Notes: generated from the letters alone by a model not told the origin. A DNA stretch of 40,011 bases from Gordonia asplenii (GCF_012933505.1 NZ_JABBNB010000043.1:1-40011), one strand, 5' to 3'. Counted from the stretch's first letter, positions 1 to 10,016 are shown. Numbers and translations: made by a program.

Positions 1-145
1 GGCAGAGGAACGCAACGTCATACAACTCTTCAAGTGCGACACCCTACGAGCGCCTCGCCCAGCACGGCGCTCCTCACGCTCCGCCCAGGCCCAACCAGCG
101 GTCGGGTGGTCCGGCGGCACCAACGGCTCGGTGTCGCGCGCTCGC
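1..145. other. Window edge, no gene recognised
   Basis: I see no convincing gene in these bases. An open frame continues from base 2 into the region antisense to the Rieske gene, but its composition (runs of Arg and Ser) is that of a shadow frame. It may be intergenic or the end of a gene that lies mostly outside the window. Confidence 0.3.
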
Positions 146-580
146 CTACCCTCGCACGACGTTCCCGTCGCTCACCTTCACTGCGACGGCGGGGAGCGGA
201 GTGGCCGCCGGACCGTGCGCGACGGTGCCGTCGAGGTTGAATTTGCTGCCGTGGCACGGGCAATCGATCTTGCCGTCGGTGACTCCGCTGAGTTTGCAGC
301 CCTCATGAGTGCAGGTGGCCGTGAAGCCGGAGATCTTGCCCGCGCTCGGCTGCGTGAGAACGACGCCGTCGACGATGATTCCGCCGCCGACGGGAATCTG
401 GGCGACCGGCGCCAGAACGCCGGGTGCCGCGGTCGTCGACGCGGCTGCCGAGGTGGTTGTGGCCGACGACGAGTCGTTGCTGCCGCAGGCGGCCAGTGTG
501 GCGGCACCAGCGGTCGCGGCGACGATGACACCGGCGCCGGCAACGAATTGGCGTCGGTTGACCGAAGGGGAAATGTCCAT
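146..580 (-). CDS. Rieske [2Fe-2S] lipoprotein with Tat signal
   Basis: This 144-residue protein is a small exported Rieske iron-sulfur protein. The N-terminus has a twin-arginine motif (Arg9-Arg10 followed by QFVAGAG), a hydrophobic stretch and a lipobox (LAAC, Cys32), so it is probably exported folded by Tat and lipid-anchored outside the membrane. A Ser/Thr/Ala-rich linker (about 34-55) precedes the Rieske fold. The cluster ligands are visible as Cys90-Thr-His92 and Cys107-Pro-Cys109-His110; Cys95 and Cys109 fit the disulfide pair of high-potential Rieske centres. I chose the ATG at 580 because the Tat motif follows directly; the longer open frame upstream would bury it. No partner oxidoreductase is adjacent, so the electron partner is unknown. 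It is divergent from the Ves/HutD-like gene. Confidence 0.88.
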   Translation of the reverse strand: MDISPSVNRRQFVAGAGVIVAATAGAATLAACGSNDSSSATTTSAAASTTAAPGVLAPVAQIPVGGGIIVDGVVLTQPSAGKISGFTATCTHEGCKLSGVTDGKIDCPCHGSKFNLDGTVAHGPAATPLPAVAVKVSDGNVVRG

Positions 581-757
581 CGGTGGGTCCGTTCTATGGA
601 GGAAGCGGCAGTGGGCTGTACTGCCGTATTCATCATCGCGCACCGACTTGGGCCGTGTGCTCGTTACCGGCCCGCGCATCGTCGGCCCGTGTCTGGGATA
701 CGAGACGTTACGACGTCGCGGGTGTGCGACGCGGCGCGCGATTGGTGCACTCGACGG

Positions 758-1321
758 GTGAGCATTTCGATCACCCGAGCCGCGGACCTTCGTCGGGTCC
801 CGTGGCGTAACGGGCAGGGGCTGACGACCGAAATCGCCGTCGGCGGGCCGCCGGACCGCTTCGACTGGCGAGTGAGCCGAGCCGACGTGGCGCACAGCGG
901 TGACTTCTCGCTCTTTCCCGGCATCGACCGCATCATCGTGTTGACCGATGGCCCCGACATCACCCTGGAACTGCCGGACCGCACGCACACGCTGCTCGTC
1001 GACAAGCCGTTCTGCTTCGACGGCGGGCTGCCGATCCGATGCGTCGTCGACGGTTCGGCGCGTGACCTCAACGTGATGACGCGGCGCGGCGCGGCGGCGG
1101 CGAGCCTGACGGTGTGGACGTCGAGTGCGACCGATGACGCCCTCGTGCTGCCGGCCGCCGACCACCTGGTGCTGGTCGTTCTGGAGGGCGCATTGTCCTT
1201 GGCTGCCGCGGACGGCACAGTCGTCGACACCCTCGAGGATGGTGACGCCGCGGTCTGCACACAGCCGGTGACGCTGGCCGGCGATGCCCGGGTGGCCGCT
1301 GCCCAGATCGCGATGTCATAG
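758..1321 (+). CDS. HutD/Ves family cupin-like protein
   Basis: The 187-residue product resembles the HutD/Ves family: it opens with the family hallmark WRNGQGLTTEIA, followed by DWRVSRADV and SGDFSLFPGIDRIIVLTDG, and ends in a cupin-like double-stranded beta-helix pattern. HutD proteins are linked to histidine use in some bacteria and Ves to cold stress in E. coli, but the biochemical role is unclear; no hut genes are present here. The start is taken as GTG at 758, directly before the conserved N-terminal motif; there is no strong ribosome-binding site, so the start is uncertain. The gene lies 20 bases before uvrB and diverges from the Rieske gene. Confidence 0.75.
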   Translation: MSISITRAADLRRVPWRNGQGLTTEIAVGGPPDRFDWRVSRADVAHSGDFSLFPGIDRIIVLTDGPDITLELPDRTHTLLVDKPFCFDGGLPIRCVVDGSARDLNVMTRRGAAAASLTVWTSSATDDALVLPAADHLVLVVLEGALSLAAADGTVVDTLEDGDAAVCTQPVTLAGDARVAAAQIAMS

Positions 1322-1329
1322 GTCGCAGT

Positions 1330-1335
1330 TACCCT
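1330..1335 (+). promoter_or_regulatory. Putative -10 of a leaderless uvrB transcript
   Basis: TACCCT fits the actinobacterial -10 pattern TAnnnT and ends six bases before the ATG at 1342, which is the spacing of leaderless transcripts common in Mycobacteriales. No good -35 is visible, and no Shine-Dalgarno sequence precedes uvrB, which agrees with leaderless initiation. I saw no clear actinobacterial LexA box in front of the gene. Confidence 0.4.
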
Positions 1336-1341
1336 GAACGC

Positions 1342-3498
<2,157 letters not shown>

Positions 3499-3520
3499 CC
3501 GGTCTCACCGATCGAGTACT

Positions 3521-3534
3521 GTAAGCAGGCTTAC
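3521..3534. promoter_or_regulatory. Operator-like dyad upstream of the stress-protein gene
   Basis: GTAAGC and GCTTAC form a perfect inverted repeat around two bases, too tight for an RNA hairpin and therefore more like a protein-binding site. TACTGT also recurs as a direct repeat at 3517-3522 and 3532-3537. The site is about 105 bases upstream of the universal stress protein start. A weak promoter candidate (TTGCAC at 3555, TAATCT at 3580, 19-base spacer) lies between the two. Confidence 0.35.
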
Positions 3535-3638
3535 TGTGGCGATCGACACGATTGTTGCACAGACTTCGGTAAAGCAAACTAATCTCACTAGCCAGACCTG
3601 TTCGAGTTCACCGTTGTGTTACCTCTGGAGGGAAATCA

Positions 3639-4085
3639 ATGAGCGCATACCAGACGATCGTCGTCGGAACCGACGGCTCAGAGTCTTCGCTGAAGGCGGT
3701 CGAGCGCGCAGGCGCCATCGCCGGAAGTGACGGCACGCTGGTCATCGCCTGTGCGTACTTTCCGAATGATCATCGCGACATCGACGCGATGTCGGATGTC
3801 CTGAAGGAGGACGCCTACCAGGTGCATGGCTCGGCCCCGACCGAGGAGATCCTGCGCACCGCCAAGGAGCGCGCCAACAAGGCGGGAGCTCAGGTGGTTC
3901 AGCTCCGCCCGGTCAAGGGTGCGCCGGTGGATGCGCTGCTGCAGCTCGTCGAGGACACCAAGGCAGACCTGCTCGTCGTCGGCAACCGTGGCCTCAACTC
4001 ACTGGCCGGCCGCCTGCTCGGCTCGGTTCCGGCCGACGTGGCCCGCAAGGCGTCGAACGACGTACTGATCGTTCACACGACGTAG
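3639..4085 (+). CDS. Universal stress protein (UspA family, nucleotide-binding type)
   Basis: A single-domain 148-residue Usp protein. The N-terminus (IVVGTDGSESS) and the C-terminal ATP-binding signature G-x2-G-x9-G-S (Gly115 to Ser129, GNRGLNSLAGRLLGS) are both intact, placing it in the nucleotide-binding class. By gene position beside uvrB and by sequence it looks like the orthologue of mycobacterial Rv1636, which is reported to bind cAMP; that function here is inference. It has a strong ribosome-binding site, GGAGGG at 3627-3632, six bases before the ATG, and a long leader, in contrast to the leaderless genes nearby. An inverted repeat upstream suggests regulation. Confidence 0.93.
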   Translation: MSAYQTIVVGTDGSESSLKAVERAGAIAGSDGTLVIACAYFPNDHRDIDAMSDVLKEDAYQVHGSAPTEEILRTAKERANKAGAQVVQLRPVKGAPVDALLQLVEDTKADLLVVGNRGLNSLAGRLLGSVPADVARKASNDVLIVHTT

Positions 4086-4125
4086 TACTCGACCACACGG
4101 AAGCTGCCCCGGGTGGGGCCGGATG

Positions 4126-6441
4126 TCAGTACGGCATTCCGGCCAGTGCCCGGGGCAGTTCTGCTGCGTGCACGACGACGAGGCGCTGCGTCGCACGCGT
4201 CAGAGCCACGTACAGGTCGCTGTTGCCGCGCGGCGACTCGTCGATCAATTCAGTCGGTTCGACGACGATGATGTTGTCGAATTCGAGTCCCTTGCACTCG
4301 ACCACATTGTGCACCTTGATCTCGGCTGCGCCGCCCGAGATCGCGGCGTCGACCGCCGATACGGCGTCGGGCAGCAGTGCATCGGGCACGATGATCGCCG
4401 TCAGGCCCGGCCAGTCCGCGTCGCGGGCGATCTGCACGGCCGCCGGAATGAGGTCAGTGGCGTCGACGCGGCGCGCGACGGGTTCGATTCCGTTGCTGCG
4501 CAACGATGTCGGGGCCCGCAGGGAGGTCGAGATATCGGCGAGCACGTTGGTCGCATAAGCCATGATCTCGGCAGGCGTACGGTAGTTGACCGTCAACTCG
4601 TGTAGCTGCCACCGATTCGCTACATAGGGTTCGAAGACCGCCTTCCACGACGTCGTACCCGCCACGTCACTGGTCTGGGCGGTGTCTCCGATGATCGTCA
4701 TCCAGCGATTCGGTATGCGGCGCATGATCATTCGCCACGCCATCGCCGAAAGTTCTTGTGCCTCATCGACGATGACGTGCCCGAAGGTCCACGTCCGGTC
4801 TTCGAAGGCGCGTTCGGCGGTCGTCATGCGCTTGGTCTCGACTTGCCGGGCGGCCAGCTCTTCGGCGTCGATGAGGTCGTAGGCCATCAAGATCTCGGCG
4901 CGGTCGAGATCGTCCTCGATGTCGGCCGGGGCGGAGCCGGTGAGAATGTCGAGCGCTTCCTGCGCCTCGGCGAGCTTCTGTCGCCAGCGCGCCTTGTCGG
5001 CCTCCGAAGCATCCTCGGTCTGGTAGCCGATCAGCTCCGCGAGCTCGTCGATGAGCGGAACGTCGCTGTCGGAGAACGCGTTGCGGGCCTGCATCGCAGG
5101 GTCGTGCAGGGCCGCGCGATCCGCGTCGGACCATCCCGGCGTCGCCCGACGGATCTCCGCGAGACTGGTGAACAGGTCAGTCAGGACACGCTGCGGGGTG
5201 AGGTACGGCCAGAATTCCAGCACCGCGGCACGGATGTCGTCGTCGCGCCCTAGGTCGTCGCGGATGTCGGCGAGGTCGGCAGAGGTGAGCATCTGCGTGC
5301 CGTCGATGACGCTGGAACCGATCGTCCGCGCATGGGCAGCGGCCAGGCCGTCGAGGGCCGCGCGCAGGAACACCGACTGTGCCTGATTGTGGGCGCGACG
5401 CGAACTGCGCGCCTTGGCGCGGGCGCTCTTGACGAGTTCGGAGTCGATTTTCAGCGGGTAACCGTCGAAGTGGACCTCGACCGGCTGTTTCGGGAGCGCC
5501 TGACGAGCCCGGACCGCCCGCTTCAGCACGTCGAGGATCCGCAGATCGCCCTTGAGTGCGCGCGCGTCACGAGAGTCGGTGTGCTGAGCGGCGATTCCCG
5601 GAAAGAGATTGCCGACGGTGGACAGCACGACGCCGGTCTCGCCGAGCGACGGCAGCACCTGACCGATGTAGCGGAGGAACTCGGTATTCGGTCCGATGAT
5701 CAAAACGCCACTGCGCGAGAGGATTTCGCGGTGCGTGTACAGCAGGTACGCGGCGCGGTGAAGTGCCACCGCGGTCTTCCCGGTGCCGGGTCCGCCCTGA
5801 ACGACGGTGATGCCCCGGTGCGTCGAGCGGATGATCAGGTCCTGCTCGCGCTGAATGGTCTCGACGATGTCGGTCATCTCGCCGGTGCGGGCGGCGTTGA
5901 GTGCGGCGACGAGCGCGGATTCGTTGACGACGTCACCGTGCCCGACGTCGTCGATCTGCGCTTCGCCCGCGGTGAGCACCTCGTCGGACAGTCCGCGCAC
6001 GATGCGGTTGCGGGTGCGGATATGGCGGCGTCGGGCGACGCCGTCGGGGGCGGCTGGAGTAGCGAGATAGAACGGCCGCGACAGGGGAGCGCGCCAGTCG
6101 AGGAGCAGGGTGCTGTCGGCGGCGTCGTCGTCGAGGATGCCGATGCGCCCGATCCGCCTGACCTCCTCGTCATCCTCGAGGTCGAGGCGCCCGAAATACA
6201 GATTGTGCTCGGCGGCGTCGAACTTCGCGAGGTCTTCGACGTAGAGGCGCTCGTAGGATTCGCGTTCGGACAGTGCCTGCGGTGTGTCGGCCGACTCGCG
6301 CAAGGTGTCGCCGAGTCGGCGCTTGGCCGTCGCCCGCATCCGGTCCAGGCGTGCGTACACCGCGTCGAGATGGGTCTGCTCGTCGGTGATGCGTGGATCG
6401 ATGTCGGTGTTCTCGTCGGACGAGGGGCGCGTTTGCGTCAC
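4126..6441 (-). CDS. helD: HelD/HelR-type RNA polymerase-recycling ATPase (SF1 helicase-like)
   Basis: A 771-residue UvrD/Rep-like ATPase. The N-terminal charged helical region (about 15-85) and the YFGRLDLEDDEE... LLLDWRAPLSRPFY block are characteristic of HelD, which pulls stalled RNA polymerase off DNA and, in some actinobacteria (HelR), protects it from rifampicin. Seen in order: Walker A GGPGTGKT (216-223), motif II DEAQ (about 559), motif III GDTAQT, NYRTPAEI, the CKGLEFDNII motif V and YVALTRATQRL motif VI. I chose the GTG at 6441, with GGAGG about 12 bases upstream, over a start 25 codons earlier whose extra residues do not look conserved. I did not see a clear rifampicin-associated element upstream. 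It is not neighbour to the stress protein in M. tuberculosis, so it belongs to the accessory block. Confidence 0.85.
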   Translation of the reverse strand: MTQTRPSSDENTDIDPRITDEQTHLDAVYARLDRMRATAKRRLGDTLRESADTPQALSERESYERLYVEDLAKFDAAEHNLYFGRLDLEDDEEVRRIGRIGILDDDAADSTLLLDWRAPLSRPFYLATPAAPDGVARRRHIRTRNRIVRGLSDEVLTAGEAQIDDVGHGDVVNESALVAALNAARTGEMTDIVETIQREQDLIIRSTHRGITVVQGGPGTGKTAVALHRAAYLLYTHREILSRSGVLIIGPNTEFLRYIGQVLPSLGETGVVLSTVGNLFPGIAAQHTDSRDARALKGDLRILDVLKRAVRARQALPKQPVEVHFDGYPLKIDSELVKSARAKARSSRRAHNQAQSVFLRAALDGLAAAHARTIGSSVIDGTQMLTSADLADIRDDLGRDDDIRAAVLEFWPYLTPQRVLTDLFTSLAEIRRATPGWSDADRAALHDPAMQARNAFSDSDVPLIDELAELIGYQTEDASEADKARWRQKLAEAQEALDILTGSAPADIEDDLDRAEILMAYDLIDAEELAARQVETKRMTTAERAFEDRTWTFGHVIVDEAQELSAMAWRMIMRRIPNRWMTIIGDTAQTSDVAGTTSWKAVFEPYVANRWQLHELTVNYRTPAEIMAYATNVLADISTSLRAPTSLRSNGIEPVARRVDATDLIPAAVQIARDADWPGLTAIIVPDALLPDAVSAVDAAISGGAAEIKVHNVVECKGLEFDNIIVVEPTELIDESPRGNSDLYVALTRATQRLVVVHAAELPRALAGMPY

Positions 6442-6582
6442 GTGGGCTAACAACCTCCATCGGTGCCAGTGGATCTGTCGGTCGCCGGGGGTGAGGGCGT
6501 GAAACGACTCGAACAAGCTTACGCGTGTCGGCGGAGGTTGGTCGGGCGGTGACGGCAGCGGCGGCGCTCAGGTGATTGACCG

Positions 6583-6611
6583 TTGACCGTAGCGTAACAA
6601 TGTTACACAAT
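6583..6611 (+). promoter_or_regulatory. Promoter of the DUF3159-tetR operon, probably leaderless
   Basis: TTGACC (6583-6588), a 17-base spacer and CACAAT (6606-6611) are followed after six bases by a GTG (6618) in the right frame, so the transcript probably begins at or next to the start codon. A second TTGACC copy lies at 6576-6581. There is no Shine-Dalgarno sequence before the GTG, consistent with leaderless translation. Confidence 0.5.
6594..6606. promoter_or_regulatory. TetR-type operator in the promoter spacer
   Basis: GTAAC-AAT-GTTAC is a perfect palindrome lying between the -35 and touching the -10 of the promoter for the DUF3159 and tetR genes. Such a position would block RNA polymerase. 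The simplest reading is autorepression by the TetR regulator encoded second in the operon. Confidence 0.5.
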
Positions 6612-6617
6612 GGTTGT

Positions 6618-7247
6618 GTGACTTGCGACGCAGCGCAGGGCCGGACTGACTCCGGTCGGAAGCGGCTCACCGCCTGGGAGCAGATCGGTGGCTTGCCGGG
6701 GCTGATCGGGTCGGCCGCGCCGTCGCTGGCGTTCGTGAGCGTGCACGCATACGCCGGCATGGTCGTCGGGATAGTGGTGGCAGGCACCTTGGCACTGCTG
6801 ATCGTCATCGTGCGTGCTGCACGTGGGCGTTCGCTGCGTCCCGCGGTCGGCGGTGTGGTGGGCGTCGTCGTCTCGTCGGCGATTGCGTTGCGTACGGGCG
6901 ACGCGCGCGACTACTTCTTGCCCGATATCTGGGTGTATGCGGTCTGCGCAGTGGTGACGACGCTGTCGATAGTTGTGCGGTGGCCGCTTGCGGGGGTGTT
7001 GTGGAGCGCGGTGAACGCGACATCGATGCGGTGGCGCGACGATCGGAGAGCGCTGATCTCGTACAGTGTCGCCAGTGCGACGGCAGCCGTGGTGTTCGTG
7101 ATCCGAACGGTGACCCAGATCTGGTTCTATCGCCATGACCAGGCCGGCGCCATGGCGTTGATGCGCATCGTGCTCAACTACCCGCTCTGGGCGATCATCG
7201 TGCTCGTATGGGTGTGGGCGATCCGCCGAGTCGAGAGGTCGGCGTGA
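6618..7247 (+). CDS. DUF3159 family integral membrane protein
   Basis: A 209-residue membrane protein beginning after about 20 residues with WEQIGGLPGLIGSAAPSLAF, the typical opening of DUF3159 proteins, and containing about five or six hydrophobic segments, a central RTGDARDYFLPD loop and a C-terminal segment ending in Arg-rich residues. The function of the family is unknown. The GTG at 6618 is chosen because a -10 lies six bases before it; ATG at 6600 and TTG at 6576 are in frame but overlap the promoter. The stop overlaps the GTG of the tetR gene (GTGA), so the two are translationally coupled. This suggests that the membrane protein is the target of that regulator. Confidence 0.75.
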   Translation: MTCDAAQGRTDSGRKRLTAWEQIGGLPGLIGSAAPSLAFVSVHAYAGMVVGIVVAGTLALLIVIVRAARGRSLRPAVGGVVGVVVSSAIALRTGDARDYFLPDIWVYAVCAVVTTLSIVVRWPLAGVLWSAVNATSMRWRDDRRALISYSVASATAAVVFVIRTVTQIWFYRHDQAGAMALMRIVLNYPLWAIIVLVWVWAIRRVERSA

Positions 7248-7864
7248 GTCCGCGGGCTCTGGATCCGACGATCCGCGCAGCGGTGACCGCCGAAGCGATC
7301 CGGATACTGGGTACCGAAGGGCGTGCCGCGCTGACCGCCCGGCGACTGGCGCGGGATGCGCAGACGTCGACCACGGCGGTCTACACGTACTTCGGCAGCA
7401 TGGACGACGTTCACCGCCACGTGCGACGCCATGCTCTGGGCGAGTTGATTGCGCTGCTTGATGCCTCGAGAGCCACCGCCGATCCGGTGGCCGACGTCGT
7501 GCGTGCATCGGCGATCCACGTCGAACACGGTCGCCGGAACCCGGCGATGTATCGGGTGATGTTCGTCGATCAGCCGCCCGACGAGGTCGACGACCCCGGT
7601 ACCGCGGTGTTCACGCGGTTCGCCAAGTTGGTCGATCGTTGCGTCGCGGACGGGCGCTTCCGTCCCGGCCAGCTTCATGACCCGGTGATGTGGGCGGGCG
7701 AGATATGGGCTATCGGGCACGGAGTCGTGCTGACGGCGTCGACCGAACTGCTGCCCGCCGAGCAAGTGTCAGCGCTGCACGCGGATCTGCTCTATCGAGT
7801 CTGCGTCGGGTTCGGTGATGTCCGGGATCTCGCGATGAGGTCGGTTGACGCGGGGATGAAGTGA
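7244..7864 (+). CDS. TetR family transcriptional regulator
   Basis: A 206-residue one-component regulator. The N-terminal helix-turn-helix reads TARRLARDAQTSTTAVYTYFGS (residues 31-52), followed by a C-terminal ligand-binding domain with the MYRVMF and GHGVVLTAS segments that resemble the WHG-type TetR C-terminal domain. The start is the GTG at 7244, which overlaps the stop of the DUF3159 gene and has a GAGAGG ribosome-binding site; an ATG at 7208 would add 12 residues lying inside the upstream gene. It probably binds the GTAAC-AAT-GTTAC palindrome in its own operon promoter. The ligand is unknown. Confidence 0.85.
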   Translation: MSPRALDPTIRAAVTAEAIRILGTEGRAALTARRLARDAQTSTTAVYTYFGSMDDVHRHVRRHALGELIALLDASRATADPVADVVRASAIHVEHGRRNPAMYRVMFVDQPPDEVDDPGTAVFTRFAKLVDRCVADGRFRPGQLHDPVMWAGEIWAIGHGVVLTASTELLPAEQVSALHADLLYRVCVGFGDVRDLAMRSVDAGMK

Positions 7865-8394
7865 CGGTTGCCGGGTTGGCTGGTCTTGCGGTGGCGTGGG
7901 GATTGTCGATGGGCTGCACACGCGGTTGTCCGGAGACGCAGGTGTTCGCAGATCGCATCAGCATCAGCGGCAAACGTGCTCGTCGACGGACACTTCGTTA
8001 ACGTCATCGCCCCAGGAGGTCACCTTCTCGCGATCATCATGGTCACCGCGTGGCAGCGACGAGTTGTCCGGTTCGAGGTTATCCGAGCCGTGGAGTATCC
8101 GCCGTACACGATGCCGTCAACGACGGCTGAAGCGCACACGCGAGCTGCTGCTGCTGGCTGATCGCTGGCCAGAACTTCCGACGTACGATTCTGTGTTCAT
8201 GGTGCATAGGTTCAGGTGTGGCTTTGTGGAGGAGTTGGGCATGCTGCGCTTGTTCGCTGTCCGACATGTGTCAAGCCGTGCCTTCTCTTAGAGCGCGATG
8301 AGCGCTCGTTCCCACCTACTTGCAAGGCTGGGCGAGATCGGACCGTGTGGCTGAGCGAGGGCCAGGAACGCAGGTCTCGCCGTAACTACGGGCA
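7865..8394. other. 530-bp stretch without a convincing gene
   Basis: No frame here has a recognisable product or the codon bias of the neighbours. Short open frames exist on both strands (for example a 97-codon one at 7868-8161), but they look random in composition. GC content appears lower than in the backbone genes, especially in 8160-8330. The stretch follows a TetR gene and precedes the end of a nuclease gene, so it may be decayed inserted DNA. I found a small hairpin (8291-8307) and a distant 7-base inverted repeat (8331-8337 with 8375-8381). Confidence 0.5.
8291..8307 (-). terminator. Hairpin downstream of the nuclease gene
   Basis: GAGCGC and GCGCTC form a perfect six-pair stem around the loop GATGA. 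It lies about 90 bases beyond the stop of the nuclease gene and could end that transcript, but no U-tract follows, so this is a weak call. Confidence 0.25.
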
Positions 8395-9615
8395 CTACCG
8401 ATGAGCGTTGTGGAAGTACCGATCCTCGAAGTAATTCCCGAACGAGTGCGTCCGCACCGAACGCTTGATGCCTTCGCCATCAATCACGACGATGACGTAA
8501 TTCTCTCGTGACAGACGGAGTAACTCGTTCTCGAAATCCTGGGTGAAGCCGGACCATGATACGAAAACGCCTATGCCGCATTGGCCGGCACGGTTCTCGA
8601 CCTTGGTGCGGAGGCTGTCCAATTCTGGTCGGGGAGCCGGTGTCGACCAGTTCTTGCACTCAATCTCTATGAAAGGTGATCGGTGCTTCCATGAAGGGGT
8701 GTTGGAGACGTTCTTGAGCACGATATCGATCTCCTCGGTTGCGGTCCGGTAGTTGCGCTTGACCACCTCGAAGCCCCCGAGTGAGACGAAGAGGGTCGCG
8801 ACCAAGTCCTCCAGCGACTTGCCTTTGCTGTGAGCATCTGGAGCCGTTTCGACACGTGCGATGTCCGCGTCGGTGACCAGTCGCCCGTCACCGACGTTCA
8901 GGTCGTCGTAGCTTCCCCGAATCTGGCGGAGCCGCTCACTCGCAGAGTTCTCGATGGCGTTAATGATCGCGTAGGCATTGCGCCCGTAGTCGAACAAGGT
9001 GCCGCTGACGTCCGGGTGGACGCTGTATTCGACGGACCTGATGCCCTCGGCGTCAGGTTGCGGGGAGTAGTATCGCAGATCGATATCGTGGCGCCCTCGG
9101 CTTAGGTTCCTGACGTGTCCGGCAATGAACTCGACGTACGAGGCGTTTGACAGCGGCCATGTCTTCTCGTCGTCGAGGTGGTCGTGGACGACGACCACCG
9201 AAGGGTCGGCGCGGGTTCCATAGATGCGCGCCTCAGCATTCCCCGGTAAATCTCCGAGAGCGTCACGCAATCGCAGGGATACAGTGCCATCGGCTGGCAA
9301 GTCTCTGATACTTACAGATTCGAGGTCTTCTTGGTCGAACCACACGCACTGTGGTACGTCGTCATCATTGAATGCCGCGCTCTCGTATATGACTTCGACG
9401 GCCCACTCTCGGAAAACATCTGTACCGATGTCCAAGGATTCGGCTTGCGACGGCGAGAGATTGCTGGGGTCCACCATCCACACGATACCGCTGGCCCAGT
9501 CCCACGGAAGCGACTCGAAATTGTGCGAATATCGACCGCCGGGAACCGGGCTGGTCAGGCGTTCCCCACCGTCCGCTCGTTTGTTCGGTGCTCGTGCGGC
9601 AGCCTGTCGCGGCAT
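8395..9615 (-). CDS. Mrr-like PD-(D/E)xK restriction endonuclease family protein
   Basis: A 406-residue protein with a C-terminal nuclease domain (about 263-385). The active-site pattern is visible: Glu269 in the first helix (KSLEDLVATLF), Asp297 in EEIDIV and Glu319-Cys-Lys321 in PFIEIECKNW, followed by the conserved Arg/Gln-containing helix and GIGVFVSWSGF strand of Mrr/RestrictionEndonuclease-like folds. The first 260 residues are not recognised; they include a WVDP-like segment and many acidic residues and could be a sensing domain. It has no adjacent methylase or helicase, so it would act alone, perhaps as a methyl-directed or phage-responsive nuclease; that is inference. The ATG at 9615 has GAGG close upstream. 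Codon use is less GC-biased than that of the neighbours, suggesting acquisition. Confidence 0.78.
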   Translation of the reverse strand: MPRQAAARAPNKRADGGERLTSPVPGGRYSHNFESLPWDWASGIVWMVDPSNLSPSQAESLDIGTDVFREWAVEVIYESAAFNDDDVPQCVWFDQEDLESVSIRDLPADGTVSLRLRDALGDLPGNAEARIYGTRADPSVVVVHDHLDDEKTWPLSNASYVEFIAGHVRNLSRGRHDIDLRYYSPQPDAEGIRSVEYSVHPDVSGTLFDYGRNAYAIINAIENSASERLRQIRGSYDDLNVGDGRLVTDADIARVETAPDAHSKGKSLEDLVATLFVSLGGFEVVKRNYRTATEEIDIVLKNVSNTPSWKHRSPFIEIECKNWSTPAPRPELDSLRTKVENRAGQCGIGVFVSWSGFTQDFENELLRLSRENYVIVVIDGEGIKRSVRTHSFGNYFEDRYFHNAHR

Positions 9616-9684
9616 CGTACCTCGGCCTCCGAGCAATCTTCGTGCTGTCCGTGGCGGAAGCGCATGGAGATGGGTGGCGTCTAA

Positions 9685-9728
9685 AAGTGGGAATAGTGAC
9701 ACCTTATTTCCACTTGTGCGATAAGTGG
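9685..9728. promoter_or_regulatory. Array of AAGTGG/CCACTT half-sites between nuclease and Fic-tail genes
   Basis: AAGTGGGAATA (9685-9695) and TATTTCCACTT (9705-9715) form an 11-base inverted repeat with one mismatch around nine bases, and a third half-site AAGTGG follows at 9723-9728. The array lies between the divergent nuclease gene and the winged-helix remnant, overlapping any promoter there. It has the form of a cooperative operator. Confidence 0.5.
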
Positions 9729-10006
9729 GGGTACGGCGGGTTAAGTGCCCCGCCCGGCGAGGGTCGGCGAGTCGGCGGATACTCGAAGAGCTGACCAAGC
9801 AGCCGGTGATGGACACCGCGTTCGCTCAACGTGAGCTCGGCATCAGCGCCTGGGCCGCACAGCGTGCGTTCGCCGACCTCGAGGCTGCCGGCATCGTTCG
9901 CGAGTTCAGCGGGATGAAGCGCAACCGATGCTGGCGCAGCGATGAGGTGCTCGCCGAACTGGACGCATTCGCCGCCCGGGCGGGCAAGCGCAGCTTCCCT
10001 GAATAG
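9725..10006 (+). pseudogene. C-terminal winged-helix remnant of a Fic family protein
   Basis: Residues from RILEELTKQPVMDTAF through LGISAWAAQRAFADLEAAGIV to LAELDAFAARAGKR match the C-terminal winged helix of actinobacterial Fic (AMP-transferase) proteins as I recall the family. The FIC core itself (HPFxxGNGR) is absent here and in the flanking frames, so at least the first 300 residues are missing. The frame opens with GTG at 9725 directly after a TAA and lies against the half-site array, so it could still be expressed as a 93-residue DNA-binding protein. It is therefore either a deletion relic or a domesticated small regulator; I slightly favour relic. Confidence 0.6.
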
Positions 10007-10016
10007 CTGCAGCAGG

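Noticed and set aside
5332..6450. 372-codon plus-strand open frame opposite helD
   Set aside because: Composition follows the codon bias of helD read backwards and no product is recognised; helD motifs cover the full length.
6442..6560. Rifampicin-associated element before helD
   Set aside because: I looked for the known 19-base inverted element and did not see it; a -10-like TAAGCT on the minus strand lacks a -35.
7868..8161. 97-codon open frame after the TetR gene
   Set aside because: It begins next to the TetR stop but has no recognisable motif, unusual residue content and no ribosome-binding site.
8331..8381. tRNA or small RNA suggested by the GGCGAGA/TCTCGCC pair
   Set aside because: The arms are only 45 bases apart overall, no anticodon or T-loop pattern fits, and the 7-base pair is likely chance.
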